From the NCBI RefSeq assembly GCF_029639405.1, contig NZ_CP121274.1, positions 1,116,001 through 1,180,000 of the forward strand: DNA of 64,000 bases, written 5' to 3'. Origin of the DNA: Microbacterium proteolyticum (GTDB lineage: Bacteria; Actinomycetota; Actinomycetes; Actinomycetales; Microbacteriaceae). This document shows, one piece after another, positions 37,156-45,379 of the stretch; positions within the stretch are counted from its first letter, which is position 1; each line of letters starts with the position of its first letter. The notes beneath the pieces are model-generated. The model did not search any database, was not told where the DNA came from, and saw only the letters and a list, made by a program, of their open reading frames with translations. A program made the position numbers and the translations under genes.

Positions 37156-37680
37156 TCACGCGTCGGCGTCGACCAGCACCGACCGCAGCGGGGGGACGTT
37201 GACCTCGTGCAGGTCGACGTCGTCGAGGCGCTCGATGCTCACCACGCGCGGAGCGATGGCGCGGTCGTCGGCCACGATCCAGCTGCCGACGAGGAGGAAG
37301 CGGTCGTTGCCCGCGGTGATGGGCCCCGTCACGGCGAACGTCGCGGCCGTCGGCGTGACGAACGTGACGCGGACGGGAGTGCCGTGGGGGAGGGTCGAGG
37401 GGTCGACGACGTCGGCCGACAGGGCCGGCTCGGGCGCGGAGATGCCGAGATCGATGCGCTGGATCTCGGCGCTGGTCGCGAGGATCACATCACCGACGAG
37501 CGGCTGCCCGCCCACGCCGATGCGGACGGCCCCCTCGATCGCGTACAGACCGTAGCGGGGCGATCGCACCAGGACGCGGGCGATGTCACCCGCCTTGACC
37601 TCGGCGACGGCCTCGCGGATGCGCCCCACATCGCGACGGGCGCGAGCTGCCGAGAAGATGTCGAGCGTCTGTTCGTCCAT
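37156..37680 (-). CDS. Hypothetical protein
   Basis: 174 residues from ATG 37680. A predicted beta-rich protein without signal or membrane segments. Recognisable pieces are VLVRSPRYGLYAIEGAVRIGVGG, GDVILATSAEIQRID and FLLVGSWIVADDRAIAPRVVSIERL. No known motif. The gene follows the AcoR-like regulator closely (28 bp), so the two may be co-transcribed. Confidence 0.65.
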   Translation of the reverse strand: MDEQTLDIFSAARARRDVGRIREAVAEVKAGDIARVLVRSPRYGLYAIEGAVRIGVGGQPLVGDVILATSAEIQRIDLGISAPEPALSADVVDPSTLPHGTPVRVTFVTPTAATFAVTGPITAGNDRFLLVGSWIVADDRAIAPRVVSIERLDDVDLHEVNVPPLRSVLVDADA

Positions 37681-37708
37681 GGATTCAGCGTAGCCACGGG
37701 GTCCGACA

Positions 37709-39016
37709 TCAGTCCTGTTCGAGACGCTCGATCCGTGACACGAGCCCGGCGCGCTTCGGCGACCGCGCGGGCAGCATGCCGAGGCACAGCCGCAAGACCT
37801 CGGCATCCTCCCGCCCGTCGACGGTGTCGGCGTACGCGAGCAGCACGTCGATCCCCGCCTCCTCGATCAACGCCTCGCGCAGCGCCTGACGCACCGACTC
37901 CCGCACCTCGGCCACCCCCGGCGCCACCGAATCGGGCAGCACCGGCCCGCGGTAGGCGGCGAGCGCGACGCGGTGCGCCCCGCGATCGAGCAGCGACACC
38001 ATCTGCTGGGCGTCGGTCTCGAGGCCTTCGGGCAGCCGGTAGGGGCGGGAGGCCGGCACCAGCGCGGGCGCGAGGGGCTCGAGCACCTTCCGCAACCGCA
38101 CCATCTCGGGGCGCAGCGTCTCGGTGGCGGGGTGCCCGTAGACCGCTTCGCTGAGCGCCTCGGCCGACATCCCCTCGCGGTGCACGGCGAGCAGCAGCAA
38201 GATCTCGGCGTGCCGCGCGCCGAGCTCGACCACCGTCTCGCCGGACTCGCCGGACACCTCCAACAGCGCCCGATCCCGGCCGAGGATCCGCAGCAGCGCG
38301 CGCGTCCCGGGGGAGCGCCGCGGTCGACGCGGCGGGGGGTCCTGCTGCGCCCGGAGCCGCCCGACGAGGATCTCGCTCTCGATCGCCCGGGCCGTGGCAT
38401 CCACCAGCAATTGCGCTTGCGGGGTCACGGCCTCGGGGCCTCCCGTGACGTCGATCATGCCGAGCAGCCGCCGCGTCTCGGGATCGTGCACGGGTGCCGC
38501 GGTGCACGACCACGGCTGCACGAGACGGTTGAAATGCTCCGCCCCGCGGATCTGCACCGACCGGTCGAGCGTCAACGCCGTGCCGGGCGCGGACGTGCCC
38601 ACGACGTCCTCCGACCAGTTCGCCCCGGCGATGAATCCCATGTCGCCGGTGCGCGCGCGGATCTGTCGATCACCCTCGACCCACAGCAGGCGACCGGCGG
38701 CATCGCCCACGGCCACCACCACGCCGGAATCCTCCGCCGACCCCGGCAGCAGCAGGGCGCGGATCATGTCCATCACCCCGGCGAGCGGGTGCGCGCGGCG
38801 ATACGCCTCGAGCTCCTCGGACGCGAGATCGAGTGTCGGCAGACCCTCCGGACCGACGAGGGATGCCAGCGACCGCCGCCACGACTCCTGCACCAGCGGA
38901 CGCACGTCGCTGAGCCGCCGATCCTCGTTGCCGGCGAGCAGTTCGTCGTGGGCGCGCGCGATCAGCAGCCCCGAGTTCTCGGGGGAGACGGCGGGTCGCG
39001 ACCATGGCGAAGACAC
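37709..39016 (-). CDS. GAF-domain transcriptional regulator (AcoR-like, without AAA domain)
   Basis: 435 residues from GTG 39016. The N-terminal GAF region (about 60-210) includes DSGVVVAVGDAAGRLLWVEGD and GANWSEDVVGTSAPGTAL, as in AcoR-type proteins. The C-terminal part replaces the sigma-54 AAA module with a winged-helix-like region (LLLAVHREGMSAEALSEAVYG, RPEMVRLRKVLEPL). Actinobacterial genes of this type usually adjoin ExaC/AcoD dehydrogenase and DUF779 genes; here they are 4-6 kb away, separated by four genes. Confidence 0.82.
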   Translation of the reverse strand: MSSPWSRPAVSPENSGLLIARAHDELLAGNEDRRLSDVRPLVQESWRRSLASLVGPEGLPTLDLASEELEAYRRAHPLAGVMDMIRALLLPGSAEDSGVVVAVGDAAGRLLWVEGDRQIRARTGDMGFIAGANWSEDVVGTSAPGTALTLDRSVQIRGAEHFNRLVQPWSCTAAPVHDPETRRLLGMIDVTGGPEAVTPQAQLLVDATARAIESEILVGRLRAQQDPPPRRPRRSPGTRALLRILGRDRALLEVSGESGETVVELGARHAEILLLLAVHREGMSAEALSEAVYGHPATETLRPEMVRLRKVLEPLAPALVPASRPYRLPEGLETDAQQMVSLLDRGAHRVALAAYRGPVLPDSVAPGVAEVRESVRQALREALIEEAGIDVLLAYADTVDGREDAEVLRLCLGMLPARSPKRAGLVSRIERLEQD

Positions 39017-39140
39017 AGGACTCCCATCGGCGGTGACGGTGTCGTGCCCAGTGTAGGTCGCCGTCCGGGGGGAGTGGGCGGGTTCACAGCGGGATGCCAG
39101 GGGTCGGGCCGGGATGCCGCCCTCGGCGCTCGCACGACGG

Positions 39141-39207
39141 GTTCGGGGCGTGATTCTCGGTTTGGGGCGCGGGTTTTCCGCCCCAAACGGAGAAACGCGC
39201 CCCAAAC
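39141..39207. repeat. Four-unit 19-bp-phased inverted repeat element, copy 2
   Basis: GTTCGGGGCG at 39141, GTTTGGGGCG at 39160, CGCCCCAAAC at 39179 and 39198: again two forward and two inverted units, each exactly 19 bp from the next, as in 7196-7262. It lies between the regulator gene start and the stop of the M1 peptidase gene. Confidence 0.85.
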
Positions 39208-39228
39208 CCGGGGTCGGGGCCGCCGAGC

Positions 39229-41088
39229 TCAGTCGACCTTCCGGCGCCGACGCGCGGCGACCAGGACGACGGCACCGCCGACCAACAGCGACAGCGCGGC
39301 GATCAGGGGCACGGTGGCCGGCTCCGCGCCGGTCGCGCTGAGGGTGTGCGGGAGCGCGGCCGACGACGGGGTCGGGGATGCCGATTCCGTCGGACTCGGG
39401 CTCGCCGCCGCCGACACGGTCACGACGAGTGATGCCGTGGTGAACGGTGCGCCGAAGAAGTCGGTGCCCGCTCCGGTCAGGGTGACCGTCCCCGGCGTCG
39501 ACCAGTCGGCATCCGCGGTGTCCCACGTGACCGACGCGGGCGAGCCCGGTCCCGACCGGTAGTTCGGTGTGACCTCCGTGGGGAGGACGGGGGCCGTGCC
39601 GACCGTCGTCTCGGCAGTGAGCGGCTCGAACGAGACGATGTCCTCGGGGACCGCCGGCGGGGTGTCGCTCGAGATCCACTGCACGAGCGTGCGACTGAGG
39701 TCTCGGCCGGACACCTCGTTGGCGAGCGCGAGGAAGTCCTCCGTGACGACGGACGACGTCGCGTGCTCCTTCGTCCACGCCCGCATGATCCGGTCGAAGC
39801 CGTCGGGGCCGACGGCGTTCATGAGGGCGCTGTAGACGTAGGAGCCACGCACGTAGCTCTGGTTGCCGAAGAGTTGGGCGGGGTCGGTCCACCCGACGGT
39901 CGGGACCTCCCAGATGTCAGGGTCGCCCTCGGGACCGATCGCCTCGGCGGCGAGGTCGCGCGGATCGCCCTGCTCTCGCACCTCCCACGCGTAATAGGAC
40001 TCGAAGAAGGAAGCGCCGCCCTCGCTGAGCCAGATCTCCGACCAGGTGCGGGGACTCACCGAATTGCCGAGCCACATGTGAGTGAGCTCGTGGAGCAGCG
40101 TGGCCTCGTCGATCCCGCCGTCGAAGAACGGCCGGTCCTGCGTCTCTAGGGCGTACCCCACGCCGGCGTAGTCGTAGATGAGGCCCGTGCTCTCCCCGGG
40201 GTACGGTCCGAGCTTCGTCTCGAGCCAGTCGAGCATCGAGGCGATGCGCCCGCGCATGCTCGCCACGAGAGCTTTGTCCTCGTCGGACGCGTCCGCCGTG
40301 ACGAACGACCACTCGGGCAACACGCGGCCGCTCGCCAGCGTGATGGTGGAGTTCTGGATGTCGTAGTGCCCGACCGCGAGCACGAGCATCGACGTCGACA
40401 ACGGCGTCCCGACGTGCCACGACCATCGCGTGCGATCGGCGTCGACGGGCTCCTGTCCGACGAGATCGCCGCTGCTCGCCACCGACAGGTCGCGAGCATC
40501 CGTCTGGGTCGGAGCGGTGACCTCGATGTCGTAGGTCGCCTTGTCGCTGGGGGTGTTGTTGCTCGGCAGCCACGTCATCGTGCCCACCGGCTGCCCCAGC
40601 GCCACCACGCCGCCGCTCGTCGGCATCCACCCCTCGAACGACCCGTCCGGATCCTCGTGCGTGCCCGGAGCGCCGTGGTACTCCACCGCCACCGTGAAGT
40701 CGCCGGACACCGGAGCCGCCGGCGTGACGACGAGCTTGTGCAGCGTCGCGTCGTTGTCGTCCTCGCGTGCGAAGGTCGCCGCGACCCCGTCGACGGTGAC
40801 GGTGTCGACGGTCAGCCCCTCGAAGTCGAGGCGGATCGTGTCGAGGGTCGCCGCGGCGGAGGCGGTGATCGTGGTGACCACCGAGATGTCGTCGTTGGCT
40901 CGGTAGTCCATCTGCACGTCGTAGTGCTCGACATCGAAGTCCGACGTCCCCACCGCGGGGAAGATGTCGGCGGCCGGGTCGATGGTGTCGGCCACTGCGG
41001 CGCCCGGCAGGACCACGGCGGTCGCGAGGATTCCGATCGTCACCGTGGTGACGCTCAGCGCACGGAATGCGGGAGAGAGGGGGGTCAT
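39229..41088 (-). CDS. Secreted M1-family metallopeptidase with C-terminal anchor
   Basis: 619 residues. A signal peptide (residues 1-33) precedes the M1 beta-domain. Zinc ligands are HELTH (333-337) with E356 in WLSEGGASFFE, exactly the H-E-x2-H-x18-E spacing. The usual exopeptidase GAMEN box is replaced by GYALETQ just before. A Pro/Ser/Thr-rich linker, the sequence LSATG, a hydrophobic segment and RRRRK at the C-terminus look like a sortase or membrane anchor of the LAxTG type. Likely an extracellular peptidase held at the cell surface. Confidence 0.88.
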   Translation of the reverse strand: MTPLSPAFRALSVTTVTIGILATAVVLPGAAVADTIDPAADIFPAVGTSDFDVEHYDVQMDYRANDDISVVTTITASAAATLDTIRLDFEGLTVDTVTVDGVAATFAREDDNDATLHKLVVTPAAPVSGDFTVAVEYHGAPGTHEDPDGSFEGWMPTSGGVVALGQPVGTMTWLPSNNTPSDKATYDIEVTAPTQTDARDLSVASSGDLVGQEPVDADRTRWSWHVGTPLSTSMLVLAVGHYDIQNSTITLASGRVLPEWSFVTADASDEDKALVASMRGRIASMLDWLETKLGPYPGESTGLIYDYAGVGYALETQDRPFFDGGIDEATLLHELTHMWLGNSVSPRTWSEIWLSEGGASFFESYYAWEVREQGDPRDLAAEAIGPEGDPDIWEVPTVGWTDPAQLFGNQSYVRGSYVYSALMNAVGPDGFDRIMRAWTKEHATSSVVTEDFLALANEVSGRDLSRTLVQWISSDTPPAVPEDIVSFEPLTAETTVGTAPVLPTEVTPNYRSGPGSPASVTWDTADADWSTPGTVTLTGAGTDFFGAPFTTASLVVTVSAAASPSPTESASPTPSSAALPHTLSATGAEPATVPLIAALSLLVGGAVVLVAARRRRKVD

Positions 41089-41152
41089 GAGGATGACCCT
41101 AGACACTGGGCGTTTCCCCAGCATTTCCATGGCGGAACGCCGGGCGGCCTCC

Positions 41153-42580
41153 TCAGCTCCGCGCGGCCCACCATTCGCGCAGGCGCTTCTCGGCCTCGTC
41201 CTCGCCGAGGACGCCCTCGTCGAGGCGCAGGTCGAGCAGGAAGCGGTACGCCTCACCGACCTCGCGGCCGGGCTTCAACCCCAGGATTTCCTGGATGCGG
41301 TTGCCGTCGAGCTCGGGACGGATCGAATCGATCTCCTCCTGCTCGCGCAGCGCCACGATGCGCGCCTCGATGTCGTCGTAGGCGGATGCCAGACGCTGGG
41401 CCTTCCGCTTGTTGCGCGTGGTCACGTCCGCCCGCGTGAGGATGTGCAGGCGTTCCAGCTCGTCGCCGGCATCACGGACGTAACGGCGGACCGCGGCATC
41501 CGTCCACGCCCCCTCGGCGTAGCCGAAGAACCGCAGGTGCAACTCCACCAGGCGAGCGACGACCGTCGTGGTCGCCGCGTCGAAGCGCAGCGCCTGCAGG
41601 CGCTTGCGCGCCATGCGCGCGCCCTTGATGTCGTGGTGGTGGAACGTCACGCCGCCGCCGGATTCCAGACGCCGCGTCGCGGGCTTGCCGATGTCGTGCA
41701 GCAGGGCCGCCAGGCGCAGCGGCACGTCGGGCGCAGCGCCGGGGTGGCGCTGCTTCTCGAGCGCGATCGCCTGACGCAGCACCGTGAGCGAGTGCTCGTA
41801 CACGTCTTTGTGGTGATGGTGCTCATCGACCTCGAGGCGCAGCGCCGGGACCTCGGGGAGGAACTCCTCGATCAACCGCGTTTCCACGAGCACCCGGATG
41901 CCACGCACCGGGTCATCGGTCTGGAGCAGCCGCACGAGTTCGGCCTGCACGCGTTCGGGGCTCACGATCTCGAGCGTTCCGCGCAGCTCGGCGACGGCAT
42001 CCAGTGTCTCGGGGTCGACCGCGAACTCGAGCTGCGAGGCGAACCGGGCTGCCCGGAGCATGCGGAGCGGATCGTCGCCGAAGCTCACCGCGGGGTCGAT
42101 CGGGGTGCGGAGACGCTGCGCGAGCAGGTCTTCGACGCCGCCGGTCGGATCGACGAGCGTGCGCGAAGGGACGCGCAGCGCCATCGCGTTGACGGTGAAG
42201 TCGCGCCGCGTGAGGTCGGCCTCGAGGGTGTCGCCGAACTCGACCGTCGGCTTGCGGGTCACACCGTCGTAGCTGTCGGCCCGGTACGTCGTGATCTCGA
42301 CCTGCTCGCCCTGCACCTTGGCGCCGATCGTCCCGAAGGCGCGGCCGACGTCCCACTGCACCGACGACACCGGCTTCACGAGCGCCAGGATCTCGTCGGG
42401 GCGCGCGTCGGTCGTGAAGTCGAGGTCGTGCGTCGTGCGTCCGAGCAGCGCGTCGCGCACCGGACCGCCCACGATCGCCAGATCGCGCCCCGCGTCGGCG
42501 AACACCCGCGCGAGAGTGGCGACCACCGGGTGTTCGGCGAGCTCACCGAGGCGCGCGACACCGTCGGCCATGTTCAGCAT
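41153..42580 (-). CDS. CCA tRNA nucleotidyltransferase
   Basis: About 475 residues. The class II nucleotidyltransferase core shows LAIVGGPVRDALLG and HDLDFTTDA with the DxD metal ligands, then RRDFTVNAMA and the RNA-binding head DPLRMLRAARFASQL. A C-terminal HD-domain is indicated by ALLHDIGKPATR and FHHHDIKGA. It repairs and adds the CCA end of tRNA. ATG 42580 or ATG 42571 starts it; GAAGG fits 42571 somewhat better. In other actinobacteria the gene (pcnA-type) lies near DUF6049-murJ-trxB. Confidence 0.93.
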   Translation of the reverse strand: MLNMADGVARLGELAEHPVVATLARVFADAGRDLAIVGGPVRDALLGRTTHDLDFTTDARPDEILALVKPVSSVQWDVGRAFGTIGAKVQGEQVEITTYRADSYDGVTRKPTVEFGDTLEADLTRRDFTVNAMALRVPSRTLVDPTGGVEDLLAQRLRTPIDPAVSFGDDPLRMLRAARFASQLEFAVDPETLDAVAELRGTLEIVSPERVQAELVRLLQTDDPVRGIRVLVETRLIEEFLPEVPALRLEVDEHHHHKDVYEHSLTVLRQAIALEKQRHPGAAPDVPLRLAALLHDIGKPATRRLESGGGVTFHHHDIKGARMARKRLQALRFDAATTTVVARLVELHLRFFGYAEGAWTDAAVRRYVRDAGDELERLHILTRADVTTRNKRKAQRLASAYDDIEARIVALREQEEIDSIRPELDGNRIQEILGLKPGREVGEAYRFLLDLRLDEGVLGEDEAEKRLREWWAARS

Positions 42581-42620
42581 GCCTTCGAGCCTAACCGGGG
42601 GCACCGACGCCCCGGGTGCG

Positions 42621-42640
42621 CGGGCCGCGGGGGCCCGCGG
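42621..42640. repeat. GC-only palindrome upstream of the CCA gene
   Basis: CCGCGGG and CCCGCGG (42625-42640) around two bases, in a stretch that is almost pure G+C. Its place at the left edge of the catabolic block is noted; function unknown. Confidence 0.3.
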
Positions 42641-42702
42641 CGGCTGAGGCCGTCGGCGATGTGCTCGTTGCGGGCACTCGGACGGGAAGCTATGCTCGCA
42701 TC

Positions 42703-42729
42703 ACACATTATGAGTTACTGAATATGTGT
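42703..42729 (+). promoter_or_regulatory. AT-rich promoter/operator of the catabolic block
   Basis: ACACAT at 42703-42708 and ATGTGT at 42724-42729 enclose TATGAGTTACTGAAT-type sequence. This is strikingly AT-rich for the genome and lies about 60-90 bp before the first FAD dehydrogenase gene, where a LysR activator site would be expected. The word ATTATG recurs at the promoters near 47723 and 52002. Confidence 0.45.
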
Positions 42730-42791
42730 AATCAAAGCTTAGTGCGAGTAGCGAACTCGCGCCAATCATCACGTACCAACGGGGGAACCTG

Positions 42792-44516
42792 ATGCCATCG
42801 AAACCGTCCGACGGAACCTACGACATCGTCGTGGTGGGGGCAGGAGCGGGTGGGCTCGCGGCTGCCGTCTCGGCCGCCCACCGGGGAAGCTCCGTCCTCG
42901 TCCTCGAAGCCGACGAGACCTGCGGCGGGGCGACCGCGTGGTCGGGCGGATGGCTGTGGGCGCCGCGATCGATCCTCGCGAAAGCCGAGGGCGTCGATGA
43001 GTCGATCGACGACGTCAAGAGCTACCTGCGCGCGGCGCTCGGCGACGACTACGACGAGGAGCGGATCACCGCCTTCCTCGAAGCTGCGCCCGAGATGATC
43101 GAGTTCTTCCACACCAGAACCGCGCTCAAGTTCGTGCCCGGGTCGAAGATCAACGACATCTACGGCGATCTCCCCCATGCGGGCACCGGCAACCGCTCCG
43201 CGGGTGCGAAGCCCATCAACGCCCGGAAGCTGAGCCCCGCCGTGCGCAGACTCCTGCGCGGACAGCTCTACGAGACGTCGTTCCTGGGCATGGGCATCAT
43301 GGCGGGGCCCGACCTGGGAGCATTCCTGTCCGCAGCGCGCGGCAGCGTGAAAGGCCTCTGGCACTGCTTCTGGCGGTTCGGGTTCCACCTCTGGGATCTG
43401 GTCCTCCACCGTCGGGGATGGCAGCTCGTCAACGGCACGGCACTGGTCGGCCGCCTTCTGCAATCCGCCGAGGATGCCGGCGTCGAGATACGCGTCACCT
43501 CGCCCGCCCGCAGGATCCTCACGGACGGCGACGGCCGGGTCACGGGCGTCGTCGCCGACACCCCCGACGGGGAGATGACCTTCCACGCTCGCGCGGGAGT
43601 CGTGCTCGCGGGCGGCGGATTCCCGAATGATGTGGAGCGACGGCGCGAGCGGTTCCCCCGCACGCCGACCGGGCGAGAGCATTGGACGCTCGCGCCGCGG
43701 ACGGCCGACGGCTCCGGGATCACCCTGGGCGAGAGCGTCGGCGGCGTGCTCGTGCAAGCTGCGTCGGCGGGCGCCTGGTGTCCGGTCTCGCTCGTGCCGT
43801 ATCGCAACGGTCGCACCGGCGTGTTCCCGCACATCATGGACCGAGCCAAGCCCGGCAGCATCGGCGTCGTCAGCACCGGCAAGCGGTTCGTCAACGAGGC
43901 CAACGGCTACTTCGACTACGTCACGGGCATGTTCCAGGCTGCGCCCGAGGGTGAGCCCGTGCAGTCGTGGCAGATCGCGGATGCGACGTTCGTGCGCCGA
44001 TTCCCGCTGGGGATGGCCAAGCCGCGGCCGGTGCCGCTGTTCCCGTACCTGTCCAGCGGGTATCTCGTGCGAGCACGGACGCTGCCCGAGCTCGCCGCGA
44101 AATGCGGCATCGACCCGGACGGTCTCCTCGCGACGGTGGAGAAGTTCAACGCCGATGCCCGCCGGGGTGTCGACACCGAGTTCCAGCGCGGCTCCACACC
44201 CTTCAACCGGTACGGCGGAGACGTCTCCTACACACCGAACCCCTCGCTGGCGCCGCTGGAGAAGGGTCCGTTCTATGCGGTCCGAGTCGTTCCCGGCTCA
44301 TTCGGCACGTTCGCCGGCCTGGCCACCGACGGTCACGCCCGGGTCGTGGATGCCGACGGGCGACCGATCGAAGGACTGTATGCGGTCGGCGCGGATCAGG
44401 CGAATGTGATGGCCGGCCACTACCCCGCCGGTGGTGTCAACATCGGCCCCGCCCTCGCATTCGGCTACGTCGCCGGACGCGAGCTCGCACGGATGAAGAA
44501 AGAGGCACTCCGATGA
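42792..44516 (+). CDS. KstD-like FAD-dependent dehydrogenase 1
   Basis: 574 residues of the FAD_binding_2 / 3-ketosteroid dehydrogenase family. FAD motif VVVGAGAGGLAAAVSAAHRG near the N-terminus; ATAWSGGWLWAPRS corresponds to the KstD SGG-x-x-W-x-P loop. Y544 and G548 in HYPAGGVNIG match the Tyr/Gly pair that promotes keto-enol tautomerism in KstD, which suggests 1,2-desaturation next to a ketone. Substrate is probably not a steroid, given the neighbours. First gene of the block, coupled to the next by an ATGA overlap. Confidence 0.85.
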   Translation: MPSKPSDGTYDIVVVGAGAGGLAAAVSAAHRGSSVLVLEADETCGGATAWSGGWLWAPRSILAKAEGVDESIDDVKSYLRAALGDDYDEERITAFLEAAPEMIEFFHTRTALKFVPGSKINDIYGDLPHAGTGNRSAGAKPINARKLSPAVRRLLRGQLYETSFLGMGIMAGPDLGAFLSAARGSVKGLWHCFWRFGFHLWDLVLHRRGWQLVNGTALVGRLLQSAEDAGVEIRVTSPARRILTDGDGRVTGVVADTPDGEMTFHARAGVVLAGGGFPNDVERRRERFPRTPTGREHWTLAPRTADGSGITLGESVGGVLVQAASAGAWCPVSLVPYRNGRTGVFPHIMDRAKPGSIGVVSTGKRFVNEANGYFDYVTGMFQAAPEGEPVQSWQIADATFVRRFPLGMAKPRPVPLFPYLSSGYLVRARTLPELAAKCGIDPDGLLATVEKFNADARRGVDTEFQRGSTPFNRYGGDVSYTPNPSLAPLEKGPFYAVRVVPGSFGTFAGLATDGHARVVDADGRPIEGLYAVGADQANVMAGHYPAGGVNIGPALAFGYVAGRELARMKKEALR

Positions 44517-45349
44517 AACGGTCCCTGGGTGTCGCCCATCTCACCCTGCTCTCGCTCACACCACCGGAGGTCGTCACGACCGCCGCGGCCGCCGGGTTCG
44601 ACTTCGTCGGCCTCCGAGTCAAGGCGGTCACTGCGACCGAGCGCGCCTTCCCGATGCACGCCGGCTCGCCGATGCTGCGGGAGACGATCGCCCGAATGGA
44701 TGACACGGGCATCATCGTGCGCGACATCGAGTTCCTGCCGATCACCCCCACCACCACGTCGGGCGACTGGCTCGCCGCCTTGGAATCCGGGGCGGCGCTG
44801 GGCGCCACCGCGCTCACCGTGACCGGCGCCGACCCCGACCGCTCCCGCCTGCTGGACACGCTCACGCGACTCACCGCAGACGCGGCCGGGTACGGCATCC
44901 GTCCCGTCCTGGAGCCGATCTCGTACCAACCGGTGAGCCGCGTCGCGGACGCGGCAGCCGTCGCCCGCGCCGCCCGCGCCGCGATCATGCTCGACCCGCT
45001 CCATGTGCACCGCGGCGGCAGCACGCTCGACGAGATCCGCGCCCTCGAACCCGATCTCGTCCCCGTCGTGCAACTGTGCGACGCGCCCCTGGAGGCGCCC
45101 ACCGGGCCGGATCGGGTCGCCGCGCTCCAGCGGGAGGCGCGCGTGCAGCGTCTCCTCGTGGGCGAGGGCGCCTTGCCGCTTGCCGAGCTCCTCGACGCGA
45201 CCCCGGCCGGGACCCCGGTGAGCGTGGAGATCCCGCACGCCGAGCTGCAGGCGCGATGGAGTCCGCTCGAGTACGCGACTCTCGCCGCGCGCTCCGCCAG
45301 GCAGCTCATCGACCGCGTCGACGAAGCCCGCGACACTGCCGCCGCGTAG
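44513..45349 (+). CDS. TIM-barrel protein of the sugar phosphate isomerase/epimerase (AP_endonuc_2) family
   Basis: 278 residues. Probable metal ligands are E134 (VLEPISYQ), D161 and H164 (MLDPLHVHRGG) and E239 (VEIPHAEL), with Q187 in VVQLCDAP. 3-Dehydroshikimate dehydratases of the AsbF/QuiC/QsuB type share this fold and comparable ligands, and a quinate/shikimate dehydrogenase is encoded 5 kb downstream, so a dehydratase or isomerase acting on a cyclic keto acid is plausible. An epimerase on another polyol remains possible. Confidence 0.78.
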   Translation: MKRSLGVAHLTLLSLTPPEVVTTAAAAGFDFVGLRVKAVTATERAFPMHAGSPMLRETIARMDDTGIIVRDIEFLPITPTTTSGDWLAALESGAALGATALTVTGADPDRSRLLDTLTRLTADAAGYGIRPVLEPISYQPVSRVADAAAVARAARAAIMLDPLHVHRGGSTLDEIRALEPDLVPVVQLCDAPLEAPTGPDRVAALQREARVQRLLVGEGALPLAELLDATPAGTPVSVEIPHAELQARWSPLEYATLAARSARQLIDRVDEARDTAAA

Positions 45350-45379
45350 GCGCACGGCATCCGCATCGAAGGAGAACCC

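Noticed and set aside
39141..39207. CRISPR-like array
   Set aside because: The units are regularly spaced, but they are only 10 bp, occur as two forward and two inverted copies with 9-bp spacers, and no cas gene is nearby.
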